From positions 1,147,501-1,211,500 of the forward strand of contig OZ037765.1 in NCBI GenBank assembly GCA_964035545.1: DNA of 64,000 nt, given 5' to 3'. Both the position numbers and the translations under genes were made by a program. This document shows, in pieces, positions 33,954-46,752 of this stretch (position 1 is its first letter; each line of letters starts with the position of its first letter). The stretch comes from Bugula neritina (lineage: Eukaryota > Bryozoa > Gymnolaemata > Cheilostomatida > Bugulidae). The notes beneath the pieces are model-generated. The model searched no databases. It saw only the letters and a list, made by a program, of their open reading frames with translations, and had not been told where the DNA came from.

Positions 33954-35653
33954 ATGGCTTCCAAAGGCGTTTCTAGGTTTGTCGAAGTGGGAAAGAAAAT
34001 AGTGGCTGTTGGACGAAATTACAGGTTTGTAGAACTACATAAATGAAACTGTTTGGCACACTATTTTAAATTTATTTGTTTTAAGCTCAGATATATATAT
34101 TTCACTATCACGTATTAACTATTATCATTGTGAATATGATAAATATTATTATTAATTATCACTTGACTTTGTCAGTTTGTGTGTTCAATCCGAGTGTCAC
34201 GTATACTTATTACTTATTAATTATTACTATAATGCAAATACTAATTAATCCTACATATTTATTATTGTTATATTTAAATAAATTTTTTGCTTGTTCAATT
34301 TTATGCTGAAAATATATGTTGATGAATAAGTCATTAATTTATAATTCAATAGCACACTTTTTTGTTGAACTGCAACTATGCCTTAGAGTTGGGAAGTTTC
34401 TTTCCCCACTAGTTGAACTTTTAGTTTTGTTCAGTATATTAATATTTATATCAACATTAGAGCAAGTACATAAATTTATTTGTTCGAAGTCAAAATAGTT
34501 CACAATGTTGAGAAATTGAGTTGGCATCACTTCAAATCATAATGTCAATCAGTCTGTGCTAATGGCAGTTTAGTCAACTTTTCTAATGATAATTTGGTTT
34601 AATAGCTAAACAAATTTCAGTAATCAATGTAAATTTTATTATGCTTGTTTATTGCATTTTTGTATTAGAAATTATATAAGCAACATTTTTTGCAGTGAAC
34701 ATGCAAAGGAGCTTGGAAACGCCGTACCTTCTGAGCCAATTCTGTTTTTAAAGCCAACAACTTCGTACATAACAGCTGGCAGAAAAATTGAGGTATGAAT
34801 CATAATTATATACATTGAATAATTTACTATGAGCAGCTTATATAGAGGTACAAGTCTCAAATACGAAGTCCTGGGCAGCCAAAGAACTGCGGAGACAGTT
34901 CCCTCTGAGACTATAGCAGTAAAATTGTGAGTCTGGTGATTTGAATTTGCCAGATCTCTATAATTATATTTAGTTAGTCAAAAAGTTATTGCATCGATCT
35001 GAAAAAATTTGTAATTTATTTTGTTTGAGAATTGACTATAACTTACAAGTTACAATTTGGGACTTGCGTTTGTTTGGAATCTATTAGTTAAATTGAGTGA
35101 AAATGTGCATATAATCTTGAATTTGTTGAGGTTTCTGTAGAATGCAATGTGTAATTTTATTGCTTAGCTACCCAAAGGCGCCACAGAACTGCACCATGAA
35201 GTAGAGCTAGGGGTGGTGATCGGTAAGAAGTGTAAAGACATATCACCATCAGCTGTGACTGACCACATTGCCGGATATACGGTCGCTCTTGACATGACTG
35301 ATCGAGAAAAGCAGACGGAGTTGAAGGACAAAAAGTTGCCGTGGGCCGTCTCCAAGGGGTTTGACACATCTTGCCCCGTAGGGGAGTTTGTGCCAAAGTC
35401 AGATTTGACAAAAGATGTGCAGGAATTAGGAATATGGCTGAAGGTAAATGGCGAGCTGAAACAGAATGGCAATACTAAAGACATGCTGTTTTCTGTGGCC
35501 GATTTAATTAGTCATATTAGTGGTATATTCACTCTAGAGCCTGGGGACCTGGTGTTGACAGGAACGCCTTCAGGGGTGGGTCCCGTCACATCCGGAGATG
35601 TGATTACAGCTGGAGTCGAAGGTTGCCCTGATATTGAGTTTACTGTCCAATAG
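33954..35653 (+). CDS. FAHD1: FAHD1-type acylpyruvase / oxaloacetate decarboxylase
   Basis: Fumarylacetoacetate hydrolase-family enzyme; FAHD1 hydrolyses acylpyruvates and decarboxylates oxaloacetate in mitochondria. Exons: 33954-34024, 34696-34792, 35168-35653, phases 2 and 0, giving 217 residues against 221 in human. The N-terminus (SRFVEVGKKIVAVGRNY) aligns with FAHD1 without a gap. Metal ligands are at E67 and E69 (LHHEVELGVV) and D98 (ALDMTDRE). Also visible are the KKLPWAVSKGFDTSCPVG region with the catalytic lysine and the GTPSGVGPV loop. All expected residues are present. No long targeting peptide is seen, as in the human protein. It lies 0.84 kb after SHC on the same strand, but nothing suggests co-transcription. 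Confidence 0.95.
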
Positions 35654-36241
35654 AGGGCTTCAACTGAAGTAGAGTATCAGCTATTCTTTCATATTGTTAC
35701 TATGGTTACTATCTATAATGCAGTTTTTATTTACTTTTTGAAATAAAGATTTATTTTAAAACTTTCTTAAAAAAACAACTACTTTGACTTCTGAAATAAA
35801 ACATTAGATTCTACCAAAAAGACAATAGTAAAGTTTATTATTGTTGATTAAATGTGGACTACAGACAGTTGAGTTACGAAGACACACATACTATACTATT
35901 ATACTATACATGTATACTATGTTTACTAATATTTCATTTTATTATTCAATAGTTGAAAAGATAAAAGTCAAATAAAATAAAAATAGATAAAAGGAATAAA
36001 ATTAGCTAGATTGTCTATAATTGTAAGTATATTAAAGTATAGCATCATATTATAGTTTAGAAGTAAAATGTGCAACACTAAAAGAAACTAGAATAGTAAA
36101 ACAGGACATGAAACTTCAATTTTTGTAAACATAAAAGGTAGACATTCAGTATAAAATGGAATGCTGAAGAGAAAGGTAAACACTTGTCTATATAAAATGC
36201 AGTGTTTGCTGTAAAACATGTTTCATAGATACTTTTATGCT
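35654..36241. other. Tail-to-tail interval between FAHD1 and XRCC4
   Basis: AT-rich 3' UTR sequence of two convergent genes. A minus-strand AATAAA (plus-strand tttatt at 35834) could serve XRCC4. No other gene seen. Confidence 0.45.
35742..35747 (+). terminator. Candidate poly(A) signal of FAHD1
   Basis: AATAAA 89 bp after the FAHD1 stop codon. Confidence 0.6.
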
Positions 36242-36365
36242 TCATATTCCTTGTAAAAGGTCATCAATAAGTGAGTCATCAACAGAGCTAGGAGTTGCCT
36301 TCTGCTTTCTAGTAGGTCTAGCCTTAGGTACTACATCTGGTGGGGCTGCCTTCACTGTGCTTCTC
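36242..36365 (-). CDS. XRCC4: Possible alternative last exon of XRCC4
   Basis: After an acceptor (gttgtag) an open frame reads RSTVKAAPPD...ATPSSVDDSLIDDLLQGI and stops. It echoes LLDDLLTG in exon 8. It would be in phase with a weak donor inside exon 8 (AAAAG|gttcga, exon 36857-36616), giving 428 residues. The donor is poor, so the exon is uncertain. Confidence 0.5.
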
Positions 36366-36599
36366 CTACAACAGATTTGGTGTAGTTTGTAATAGTAAAA
36401 GAATATTGCTGAATCCTATGCTATGTGTAGAGGTCGTGAATGCACAGAGGGGTGACACATTCAAACTTAGACTAAAACTCACACAATATTATAATAACGA
36501 TTCAACGAAGCTTTACTGTCTATTAGAAATTATTGACTTACAAAACTAAAAGCAATAAACAAAGTAAGAAGTTAAGTTTTAAAAAAGATTAACAGATAC

Positions 36600-39500
36600 T
36601 CAACTAGACTCGAACCTTTTAACTGGACTCTTTTGTTTAGCAGACGCTGCTGCAGTGGGCGTGGCCCCGGTAAGTAGGTCATCTAACAGGGCTTCTGTGT
36701 CAATCTTCTTAATGGGCGTGGTCAACACGTCTCTACTCTTTATGGGCGGAGAGTCAGTGCTAAGCTCTTTGCTAGCTGATACCATAGCGTGTGAAACCTC
36801 TGCACCAGGTGAAGGTTCAGCTGCACCGTCAGTTTCCTTCTGTTCTTTATTCAGAACCTAAGCCAATGCCAAAGATGAGATTTAGCAATTAACATGCAGG
36901 TAAAACATTTCAAGCTTGCACACAAAATTTACTAATTTTTCATCAATACATCAGAATACTATGGGTAGGTTAATGCTACGCTCTTGATTGGTGCGGTTTT
37001 CATTTGCATTAGAGGTTGAAAATTTGCCAGCAAAAAGTTGTAAAATCAACTAAACATAACACTATGCTCTAATAATAGTCATAACAAAACCTTGGACAAT
37101 AGAAAACATGATCAAATTAAAAACGACTATCCATATGCAATAAAAAATTATAAAAATTAATCTCAACAATACATGGCTATGATTTGTTGTAAACAACTTA
37201 CTAATTGTGGAGTTGTCTCATCAACATCAGTTGCCTCATCATCTGAGCTTCTACAACAGGAGTACATGAGAAAATAACTCCATGTATATTGTTCTTTTGA
37301 TCAGGAAATTTATGTTTATTCGAGTCATTTTAAGGAAAGAGTTGGTATGCTAAAGACTTAAAGTATTCTAAAGTTAGAGGAACTTGTAGCTTTAATAGAA
37401 CTCAAGATTCAAAGTATTTTAGATGTAAGAGAAAAACTGGCATTCAGCTAAACTCCTAAGACGTGAGCAACAGAAGCAGACGACAATGTATGAAGCAGAA
37501 GACAATGAATGAAGCAGAAGACAATGAATGAAGCAGAAGGTGAATGAGCCACACAACTACTCACTGACTGAGTATTTTACTACGTTTCCTGGTTGGTACA
37601 GAGTTGTCTTCTATGTCGGTGCTGCCTCCTGAGTCATACTTCACTTCAGTGGGTTTCTGCTGCCGCCGCTTGGCAGCTACGCAGGCAGAGACCGGCGACT
37701 TGGCAGCGCGTCTTGACGCTGCTTTACCGCCCCGACCTCGTCTAGCCGGAGCTTGGCTCGTTTCTTTCACTTCCTGTGTGGGTACCGCTGATTCTGAGGC
37801 TAAACTTAGCTTGAGATTCTCACCTGCAGATACAAATGACTTGAGGTGACAATTTACCTGAGTGCTGACTCTATAGGTACAGCTGGCTAGACTATATATA
37901 CTGATATATATATTAAATGAAACATTTGCTCTCTGAAGAATGAGAGTAGATCCTTACATTGATCTTGAAGCTCTCGGATTTTTCTTTTCTTCTCGTTCAA
38001 AACAGCCACAAACTAAAAAGTTGAGTTAAAGAGTAGAGTTGATATGCAGATATTGACAAGAAGGAGAAGTACATTCAACATTTAACTGAGAGGTAAGTAA
38101 AACAGTTTAGCTTACATTAGTGTAGAGGACCTTCTCACATTGTTCCTGTACAGTGACAAACTTGTCCAGTTTCTGTAACAAAATATTTCCATTATAGTTT
38201 ACTACTAGCTGTATATTTACTACTAGCTGTATATTCACTACTACTAGCTGTATATTTACTACTACTAGCTGTATATTTACTACTACTAGCTGTATATTTA
38301 CTACTACTAGTTGTATATTCACTACTACTAGCTGTATATTTACTACTACTAGCTGTATATTTACTACTAGATGTATATTCACTACTACTAGCTGTATATT
38401 TACTACTACTAGCTGTATATTTACTACTACTAGCTGTATATTTACTACTACTAGCTGTATATTTACTACTAGATGTATATTTACTACTAGCTGTATATTC
38501 ACTACTACTAGCTGTATATTTACTACTACTAGCTGTATATTTACTACTACTAGCTGTATATTTACTACTACTAGTTGTATATTCACTACTACTAGCTGTA
38601 TATTTACTACTACTAGCTGTATATTTACTACTAGATGTATATTTACTACTACTAGCTGTATATTTACTACTACTAGCTGTATATTTACTACTAGCTGTAT
38701 ATTTACTAATAGCTGTATACTTACTACTACTAACTCTATATTTACTACTAGCTGTATATTCACTACTACTACTACTGTATATTCACTACTACTAGCTGTA
38801 TATTCACTACTACTAGCTGTATATTTACTACTACTAGCTGTATATTCACTACTACTACTACTGTATATTCACTACTACTAGCTGTATATTCACTACTACT
38901 AGCTGTATATTTACTACTACTAGCTGTATATTCACTACTACTGTATATTTACTACTACTAGCTGTATATTTACTACTACTAGCTGTATATTTACTACTAC
39001 TGTATATTCACTACTACTAGCTGTATATTTAATACTAGCTGTATATTCACTACTACTAGCTGTATATTCACTACTACTAGCTGTATATTCACTACTACTA
39101 GTTGTATATTCACTACTACTAGCTGTATACTTACTACTAGCTGTATATTCGCTCACCTGACAAGCCAGCTTTGCACATTTCTTGTCTTCTTCACTCTGCA
39201 GATAGCACTTATCTGCTTCCTGTTTACTCTTTCTAGTCACAGATAACAGCGAGTCAAACATCCTGCAATAGACTGGGGCTCTTTCAGACTCCGGAAGGGG
39301 ACGCATCTCAAGGGTCCCGAGTCTAAACTTCAACATTTAGAATAAAAATTAAAGTTTTGTCAACAAACATTAAAACTAGTTATTATCAAATGTATTGTCC
39401 CAGTGCTCTTGTTTATATAAATTCCACTATTTCAAAACATAACAAATTAAACATTTGTCTGATACACTGAGAGATATACCACAGCAGTATGTTTAGTGTG

Positions 39501-40536
39501 GTGAGGATGTATTGATATACAAAGATCAAGTAGAACGTATCATTACTAAATACCGGAATTTACAAATCAACAAAATAATTTGAAATACTAAAACTAGTTT
39601 GGTGAAGTTTAAACCAAAAGGTTTCGAAACAGCATTTCATAATTTCAAACTGCATTTAAAAAGTTATTGAAACTCAATAAACATTTTAATATGTTTTGCC
39701 GAATTTATTTTCTCAAGCCTTGCAAGCTTATTTAAAAATTAAACAATTTTTCATTGTTGATCTGTTAGCCTACTAGATACAAATATACCCATATCATGGT
39801 GACTCATATCATGATGACTCATATCATGATGACTCACAGTCTTATTATCATTCGGTAGATACTCGCTCCAGAAAAAACAGTCCTTGCCTTTAGAACTCGC
39901 TGTCAATGTGTACTTCAATATTTTACTATCGTCTGCTTTCTGAAGGTTGAACGCCATTTTAAACAAATCTAAAAACTCTTGAGGAGAATATGAAGAGCCG
40001 ACGGCCATATCTGTCAGGAGATCTTCACTGACTGAAAGCAAACAGCAGTTTCTGGGTGTCTTAATGTGTAAAATTTGCAAATGAAAAATCTAAATATCTC
40101 AGCAAGCTAAAAAGTTCGATATTTAAATAATATCTAGCTTTTTTAGTACTCAATTTTTAGAACAGTTACTCGAAAGACCAAACCTGTCATTTGTGAAAAA
40201 GCAAAAATAATAAAATTACAAACAGATATGACTAGACTAAACTAGACTCCACTACAAAAACATATGCTATAAAATAGATTGCTAAATTTTTAAATTATAT
40301 AGACAAGCTTGAAGAATTCTTTAGTAGAAAAATGTTGCGAAATTGATAGTTGAGATGACAACTAGCCAAACAAAGCTCTTAACATATTCCATATTCTCAC
40401 CTTCTGCATCGTATACTGTGACTCCATCAGTAAGAATTAGACTCCAGCCTGATTTGCTTTCCAACTCAACACCTTTAATCGAGAAATATAAACTCCGGCC
40501 ATCTTCTAGTTCAATCTTTGAACAACATTCTTCCAT
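36600..40536 (-). CDS. XRCC4: XRCC4 DNA double-strand-break repair protein
   Basis: Nuclear scaffold for DNA ligase IV in non-homologous end joining. Exons in order: 40536-40401, 40031-39838, 39327-39157, 38172-38116, 38012-37958, 37823-37565, 37250-37202, 36857-36600, phases consistent, giving 392 residues (human 336). The head domain shows GWSLILTDGVTVYDAE, KDCFFWSEYLPND and FRLGTLEMRPLP, all matching XRCC4. A coiled-coil stalk follows, with FVAVLNEKKRKIRELQDQ, close to the ligase IV-binding helix. The tail is basic and acidic low-complexity (ARRGRGGKAASRRA, RSSDDEATDVDE). A 5' UTR exon probably ends at the donor at 41118. Intron 3 is a ~950-bp minisatellite. An alternative last exon may lie at 36365-36242. 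Confidence 0.92.
38196..39156. repeat. 18-24-bp minisatellite starting at an XRCC4 donor
   Basis: About 45 copies containing tactactagctgtatatt. On the gene strand the intron begins gtgagcgaatatacagctag, which is already a diverged repeat unit, so the donor is part of the array. The long valine/isoleucine-rich open frame over it is a by-product. Confidence 0.9.
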
Positions 40537-41118
40537 TCCTGTCAAAATAAAACATGTAAATAGTGAAATACATACATATTGTTCTAAAATATAATTCATT
40601 AACTGTAATTACATGCTAATGATTATAAAATACTAGTTTTCAAGCTGAGAATAAAAGATTTTTTCTGCTTTTCATATTCATAATCATTTTAGACGAGCGA
40701 GACTCAGACTGGGTAGTCCATTGGGCTTGGCATTACACTTTACAGTTTAAGTTACTAATAGTAATAGTAATTATTAATTGCGAAATTGTAAAAGAGTATA
40801 ATACAGTTTCAAACTTCACATTAAACTAAACAAAATGATAAACGGCAAATCAGCCTAACCTTCAAAAAGCCTGAAAAACAGCAGGAGCTTTTGAAAAAAA
40901 CTAAAAAAACTAAACCCACTATAAAACTTTGGGCTTGGCAGAAATTGTTTTGGGAGAAACGGAAATAAATTTTACAAAGAATATTGCGGCATTTTGTTTT
41001 TAATTTATCATAATAATTTAAATAATGTTTAAATTTATTTAATTTTTTAATTTTAAATTATGTTTACAATAAAAATTAATAATGTTACAAATAACGTAGA
41101 AATAATGCTTTGTCGTAC

Positions 41119-41288
41119 CTGACAACAGCATTATGTTCCTTAGAGTTCCGGTTTACAAGACGATGAGCACAAATGAGAAAGATATTTTTCAAGGCATCAT
41201 TGCTTGCAACTACCTCGGTGCCTATATTTTATCGTTGACTGTGTTGTTGTTATGAGCACATGAGTTGAAAATTAAAAACACTGTCTTC
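41119..41288. promoter_or_regulatory. Bidirectional promoter interval, XRCC4 / ZSWIM2
   Basis: The XRCC4 5' UTR exon (inferred from the donor cag|gtacgac near 41118, - strand) and the ZSWIM2 start codon at 41289 are within about 170 bp and point away from each other. The interval is less AT-rich than its surroundings. No TATA box is evident. Confidence 0.6.
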
Positions 41289-44200
41289 ATGGCTAGAAGT
41301 GTTCAGTGGCGCAGAACTGTCAGTGATACTACCTCTTGGAGACAAGATCAAGGTCTTGCTGCTACAATTTTTATCGTCAGGGAAATTGGTCCAACTGGAT
41401 TTCTTTTAAAGGAAGAAGGATTTAAGCCGTGCAGGGTGAGTGTCAATTTATTATCAATTTAATGAATTCATAGTTTATAAAGCTATAATGCCTAAATGTT
41501 ATATAAATATATGCATTTGATTTTTAAAATGCCAATCACTAGGTTGAATTTGAGTGATTTCTACCACTAGTATTTAAATTTCATTTTAGTATTTAAAAAT
41601 AAAACTAATTGTATTATGGTTGCTACAATATTGTATTTATATAATATCATTATAAATTTTTTTTAATTTTAAAAAGTTAATTCTTTTATATTTTTGATGT
41701 TGTTTAGCATTCAATTTTCATTAAACAAAATTAGCTGTCAGTGTGCTGAAAATTCAATTTGAGCATGACTTCTTGGGCATGTACTTGACTACTAATTGCA
41801 TATTTACTCTTAGAACGAGTACAAGCTCAATTTGTAAATTTCATTTCTTGAGCAGGTATAAAATAATGTTCTAGAGTCTAGCTAGTATTAGGCTTATGTG
41901 GTGATTGTTTAAAGGGTATATTTTAGCCTTTATTTGTTTCACAAACAAACCCAAACTTGCAGAAACTCTGTTATATATTAAGCCTAAAGTATGTTTTTAA
42001 TATTAGAATAAAAAGCACTGATATCTATATTGGTTGCTCTTACAATTATGCAAATACTTTTTAGGTTCTTCTTGGAGATCCTCATTCTTGCACATGTTCA
42101 GGGTTTAGAAGTGAGCAAAATGAACTCTGTAAGCATATTTGTTGGGTTTTATTAAAGAAGTTTCGAGTTCCACGAGAGGATGCAACGAGTTGGCAGTTAG
42201 GTCTAGTAGAGCGAGAGATAAACACTCTTTTACAGGGAGAACAGAAACGGCGTAATGCTATCAGGTATTTGGGCTAAAGTTTCATCAATACATTTTGACG
42301 CAACCTGTCATATCTTGGTATGTCATGTAATGTATATCTATCTTTAGAAATCGGCCGGAAACCCCTAGACAAGCGGTGAGTAATTTACCGTCTAAAGATG
42401 GCCGCCCAGCCTTGGAGCAAAGAGAGATTTCTGAGGAAGACACATGCCCGATCTGTATGGAGGAACTCTTAGCTAAACGTGAACCTGTCACTTACTGCAA
42501 GTATGACTTTTTCATCCAATCCAAGTCTGTTTTGAGTTTAGAGTTTCATAAATGATATACGTTTTATTTATATTTTTAATTATTCATGTTTTGCAATTCC
42601 CGAAAAGAGCTGTACTTGTCGTCAATATATGAGAACTAAAATCTCTACCTTCATTATTTTGAAATTAAAACATCTAGCTAATATGAACATTGAGCTAGTT
42701 TTTACCTTATTACTAACAGATACAGCTGTGCCAATAGCATTCACATAAAGTGTATGAAAGTGTGGGCAGAGCATCAAACGTCTGCTGGAGAAAAAGCTAT
42801 CAAGTGTCCATATTGTCGGGAAGATTTTGGCCCCCTGGAGTATTTACGGGAAGAATATAAAAACACTGTAGTTCCTGGTTTGCGTAGACCTAGAGTTGTT
42901 GAACATAATGGTACGCTATGTCGGGGGTGCAATCAAAGTCCCATACAAGGGAAATGTTATAGGTAAGTGTGCAGCACTGCAACTTTGAGATTTCATAATT
43001 ATGGTTAAATGTAGATTAACTTTAAAAAAAAACTGTAAATTTATTTTGAATTTTTTAAATTTAATTTAATGAAAGAATTTAAAGTGGTTATGAAACTAAG
43101 TTATTTTATAGTTTCAAAGTACAAATTAATTTTCTTAATTGGAAAATTATTATTCAAAAAGACTTTTGATTTTTATTCTGTATTTTCTTGTTTCCCTATT
43201 TTTTACTACAGGTGTACACGATGCAATGAATATCATTTGTGCCAGAAATGTTTCAACTCATCAATTCATCCCGACCACTCTTTCGAATTTCGATCTGTAA
43301 GTGAATATATAATTAAGAATTAGTTTATTATTGCTTTTCAATACTAGAATTTTCTAATTGAGTACGTGATTTCAGTTGGCAGGTCAAAGATGGAGGGTAG
43401 CTCAGCGAGTCATAACTAATGGACTTCCTGTCCCACCAGCTCTCGTTGATAATCTGCTAAGTAGAGACATCGGGGACGGCGACTACGACTTACTTCTTCA
43501 GTTAGACAAGTAAGTCAAATGTCAAGGTTATATCTTGTACTCATCTACTACCTGACATGATTGCATCAGCTAGTAATATAATTATAGACAGGCTAATTTT
43601 TTTTTAAATTTTATAGATCAAAAAAATATATTGAATTTGTTGTCAGATTGTATATTCTATTTTTCTTTTAAATTAATAGATTCTATCAAATTTAGTCAAT
43701 TATAAAAGCAAAAACTGAATTCAACTAAATTTGCATTCATTCCACATATTTGTTTTCTCACAACGAAATCATGATCTTATTATGGGTGCCTCATATGACG
43801 TCACATCATATGCCGTGTCACATGGTGTGTCACATGACATGTTATTCTGCAGTCCATCAGCCGCACAGCTGAGTGAGGTACCAGAGTCAGTTATAAAGAA
43901 GTTCCCACTAGAGAGAGTGAGAGTTGGGAGCAGATATCTGGCACCTGGGGAGCAGTGCTGTGTCTGCCTCAGGTCCTACCAGATTGGTGACTACATTCGG
44001 AAACTGCCATGTCGACACAAAGTAAGTTTCTACATTTCAACTTAGGTTCTCAGTCAATCTTAATGAATAGTTCTTTTTGAAGAATAAAATTTCTTCAAGT
44101 TGCATCATATTCCTATGCCTGACTGTATATAAAAAATGCAGCTAAGTGAAATTATCAAGTACATATATAAAAATATAGAGAAAAACTTAAACATTGTAAG

Positions 44201-46752
44201 TGCTCAAGCTGACTAGTAAGGCAAGTAATGACTAAACAGGAAGTAGTATGTCTGCGTTTTCTGGTATCATAACTGTAGTGAGAAAATTCTATCAGCTTTG
44301 CGCCATTCTCTGTGTATTTGAGTTATCCTCCAACTTCAAACACAATTCAGCTGTTTGATACAGACACTGTTGACTTTCCTGTTAACATGAAACATGTTCC
44401 TCACTGTAGAACTCGCTGTTGTAGTTCCACAGAGACTGTATAGACAACTGGCTGCTACACCAACACCCCACGTGTCCAGTAGATGGTCAGATGGTCTGGA
44501 GTAACTTGACTGGTGGTGGAGAGACCTCGAGTGACATCAGACCCAGGAGAGTTCGCAAACAGCAGACTAGACCCAACAATCAAACGAATCAGAACACTGC
44601 TGCCAATAGTGGGCCGTCCTTTGAAATACCTGGCATAGGTGAGTTTAGCCGAAGTATGTGTTATTTGCACACTTTGTTTATAGCAGTTACAGAAAATCAA
44701 ATGTTAATTTGCTCCTAATGTGTGACCTATAGTATTTAGATTGAGCAAATGTTGTAAAAATTGTTTTTTGGCATAATAAATTGAACCATTTCTTCACCTT
44801 CAATGTTGAATCACTCAACTGTGTTGGGAGTTGTTTTTTCATGTCTGAATTTTTTTAACTTTTGGACTTCATGTTGTCATTAGTTGTTGATTGTCAGAAA
44901 AGGATAGTTTTGAGTTGTCAGTCAGTTGTTTAGGTTGAATAAAAGGTAGGAGTAACATGCTAGTAATAGCTACCTTGTACAAACTGCTTGATTTCAGGGA
45001 TTCTACGGAGAGGTTCTGCACCATCAACGAATCTTGACACAACTCAAATTATGTCAGACGTGAGAAGGGCACAATCTAGTGATGTCACTTCGGAACATTC
45101 TAGAAGTATACCTTCTGACACTGCAAACAGGTGTGTGTGTTTCTGTCAGAGCATTCTTTATGTTGTTATTGTTTTTTAAATGTTTCCACTTTATTTATTT
45201 CTTTCTAGTGCTTGTAATGTTGTATTTTGTACTATTTTATATGCAATGAGTTACTATATTTTTATAATATCTTTATATACTTGGATGTAAAATATCATAA
45301 AAAATTACAAAAAATTTTAAGTTTATATTTATATATTTTATCATGCTTTATATTTCTATATTTTTATGATATTTTATACTATTTAAAATAGAGTTTATGG
45401 TAAGCTTTTGGTTTGATCAAGTTAATATTTTAGTTTTTTTGAAAGCCGGTTTCATTTAAACCCAACATATAGTTTGAACCAATGATACTGAAGGATATAA
45501 TTTCTCTATTCCATTAGTTTACAAGCCAGAGATCTCTCCGTTAATCTAGCACAACTATTACTAGCTGATGCTATAGACTTCAATGGACCCTCAGCAGACG
45601 TAGAGCAGAGCTACATAAAATCACAGATCTCTGATTCTCGGCCTCCAGATAGTATTATGGCTGATAGAATAGCCAACAGTAGAACTCAAAGGTTAACCAA
45701 TCACACGACGGTTGAAAGACGCGGCGTCAGCGCTGTCTCAGACTCAGGTGAGTGGTGCATTGTGGTACTGCATTGCATTGTGGTACTGCAATGCATTGTG
45801 GTACTGCACTGCATTGTGGTACTGTACTGCATTGTGGTACTGTACTGCATTGTGGTACTGTATTTTCTAGAATCAGAAAACTTGAGACGCCGACAGAGGA
45901 ACCTGTCGCTGGCTGCCAACACTCGGCTGATGAACAGAAGAATAAAGGAGACAACTTCTACTCCAAGCATCTCTACAGCTCAGGTGTGTTTATTGAATAG
46001 TAGAAGTTTATTCATAAACTTCAAGCTTTTCTATTTTTGCTAGAAGTTTATTGTTTAGTACACAGTTTATATACTTATTATATGTTAACTTTATTCTACC
46101 ATATAATTCTATAACTTTAAATGTTGTCACGGGATATTTTAGCCTGATGGTGCATCTAGTCTATATTTGGGTAGTTTTACCGAAAATAGCCAAAGAATTA
46201 CCGAGCGTCCTTCAAAAGTTGTTAGAGGTCATCGTCATAACAACCACTCCACCAATCACACTCAAGTATGTTTATATCTTAGCTTTGAGAATACATTATA
46301 TACTTTTATAAGGCTCTTTTGGTTTAAGACTAATTTTTTTGTTTTGAATAGTATTAGTTTAATTTTATTTTTGTATTTCAGTTTACTAACTGATGATTCA
46401 TTCATACATTTTGCCAAATTTCATAAGTATTTTTTCTAAACTAAAATTGAACGAAAGAGAGTTTTCTTACCTTTTCAAGCCATGATATTATGATTTATCA
46501 TCTCTTTCATTTCTCAGTTAAAAGTTTCCTATTTCATGTAGAGAAGTTGTGTTCTCACTATCTGCTTCACAGGAATCTCCAGCCCTAGGTCTACATAGCC
46601 TTTCCATTGGTTCAGGAGTTTTAGAGTCTGAAGGAAATAGAGGGACGCGTAGCAGACCTCTCAACACCAAGTCAAAAAAAGTTCACAAGGCTAAGTTACA
46701 TTCACCTAACCTCTCACTACTTGAGCTTACTGGGACAAAGTGTGACGGCTGA
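41289..46752 (+). CDS. ZSWIM2: ZSWIM2 E3 ubiquitin ligase (SWIM, two RINGs, ZZ)
   Basis: MEKK1-related ubiquitin ligase; the vertebrate protein is testis-enriched and linked to Fas-driven apoptosis. Exons: 41289-41435, 42065-42264, 42348-42500, 42720-42962, 43212-43296, 43376-43509, 43853-44021, 44425-44638, 44998-45130, 45518-45747, 45871-45983, 46143-46265, 46573-46752; phases agree, 707 residues (human 633). The start MARSVQWRRT...WRQDQG aligns with ZSWIM2. The SWIM zinc finger uses C58, C60, C71 and H73 (ELCKHICWVLLKKF). RING 1 reads CPICMEELL...CANSIHIKC...CPYC. The ZZ finger reads CRGCNQ...CYRCTRCNEYHLCQKCF. RING 2 reads CCVCLRSYQ...CRHKFHRDCIDNWL...CPVD. The C-terminal ~270 residues are low-complexity and not conserved. 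Convergent with the next gene. Confidence 0.93.
45748..45870 (+). repeat. 18-bp minisatellite filling a ZSWIM2 intron
   Basis: The whole 123-bp intron consists of tgcattgtggtac units between a good donor (gtgagtgg) and acceptor (tattttctag). The intron is divisible by 3 and stop-free in the gene's frame. Confidence 0.85.

Noticed and set aside
38107-38763. 218-codon NIQLVVV-type ORF
   Set aside because: XRCC4 intron minisatellite translated into its flanking exon; splice sites exclude it.
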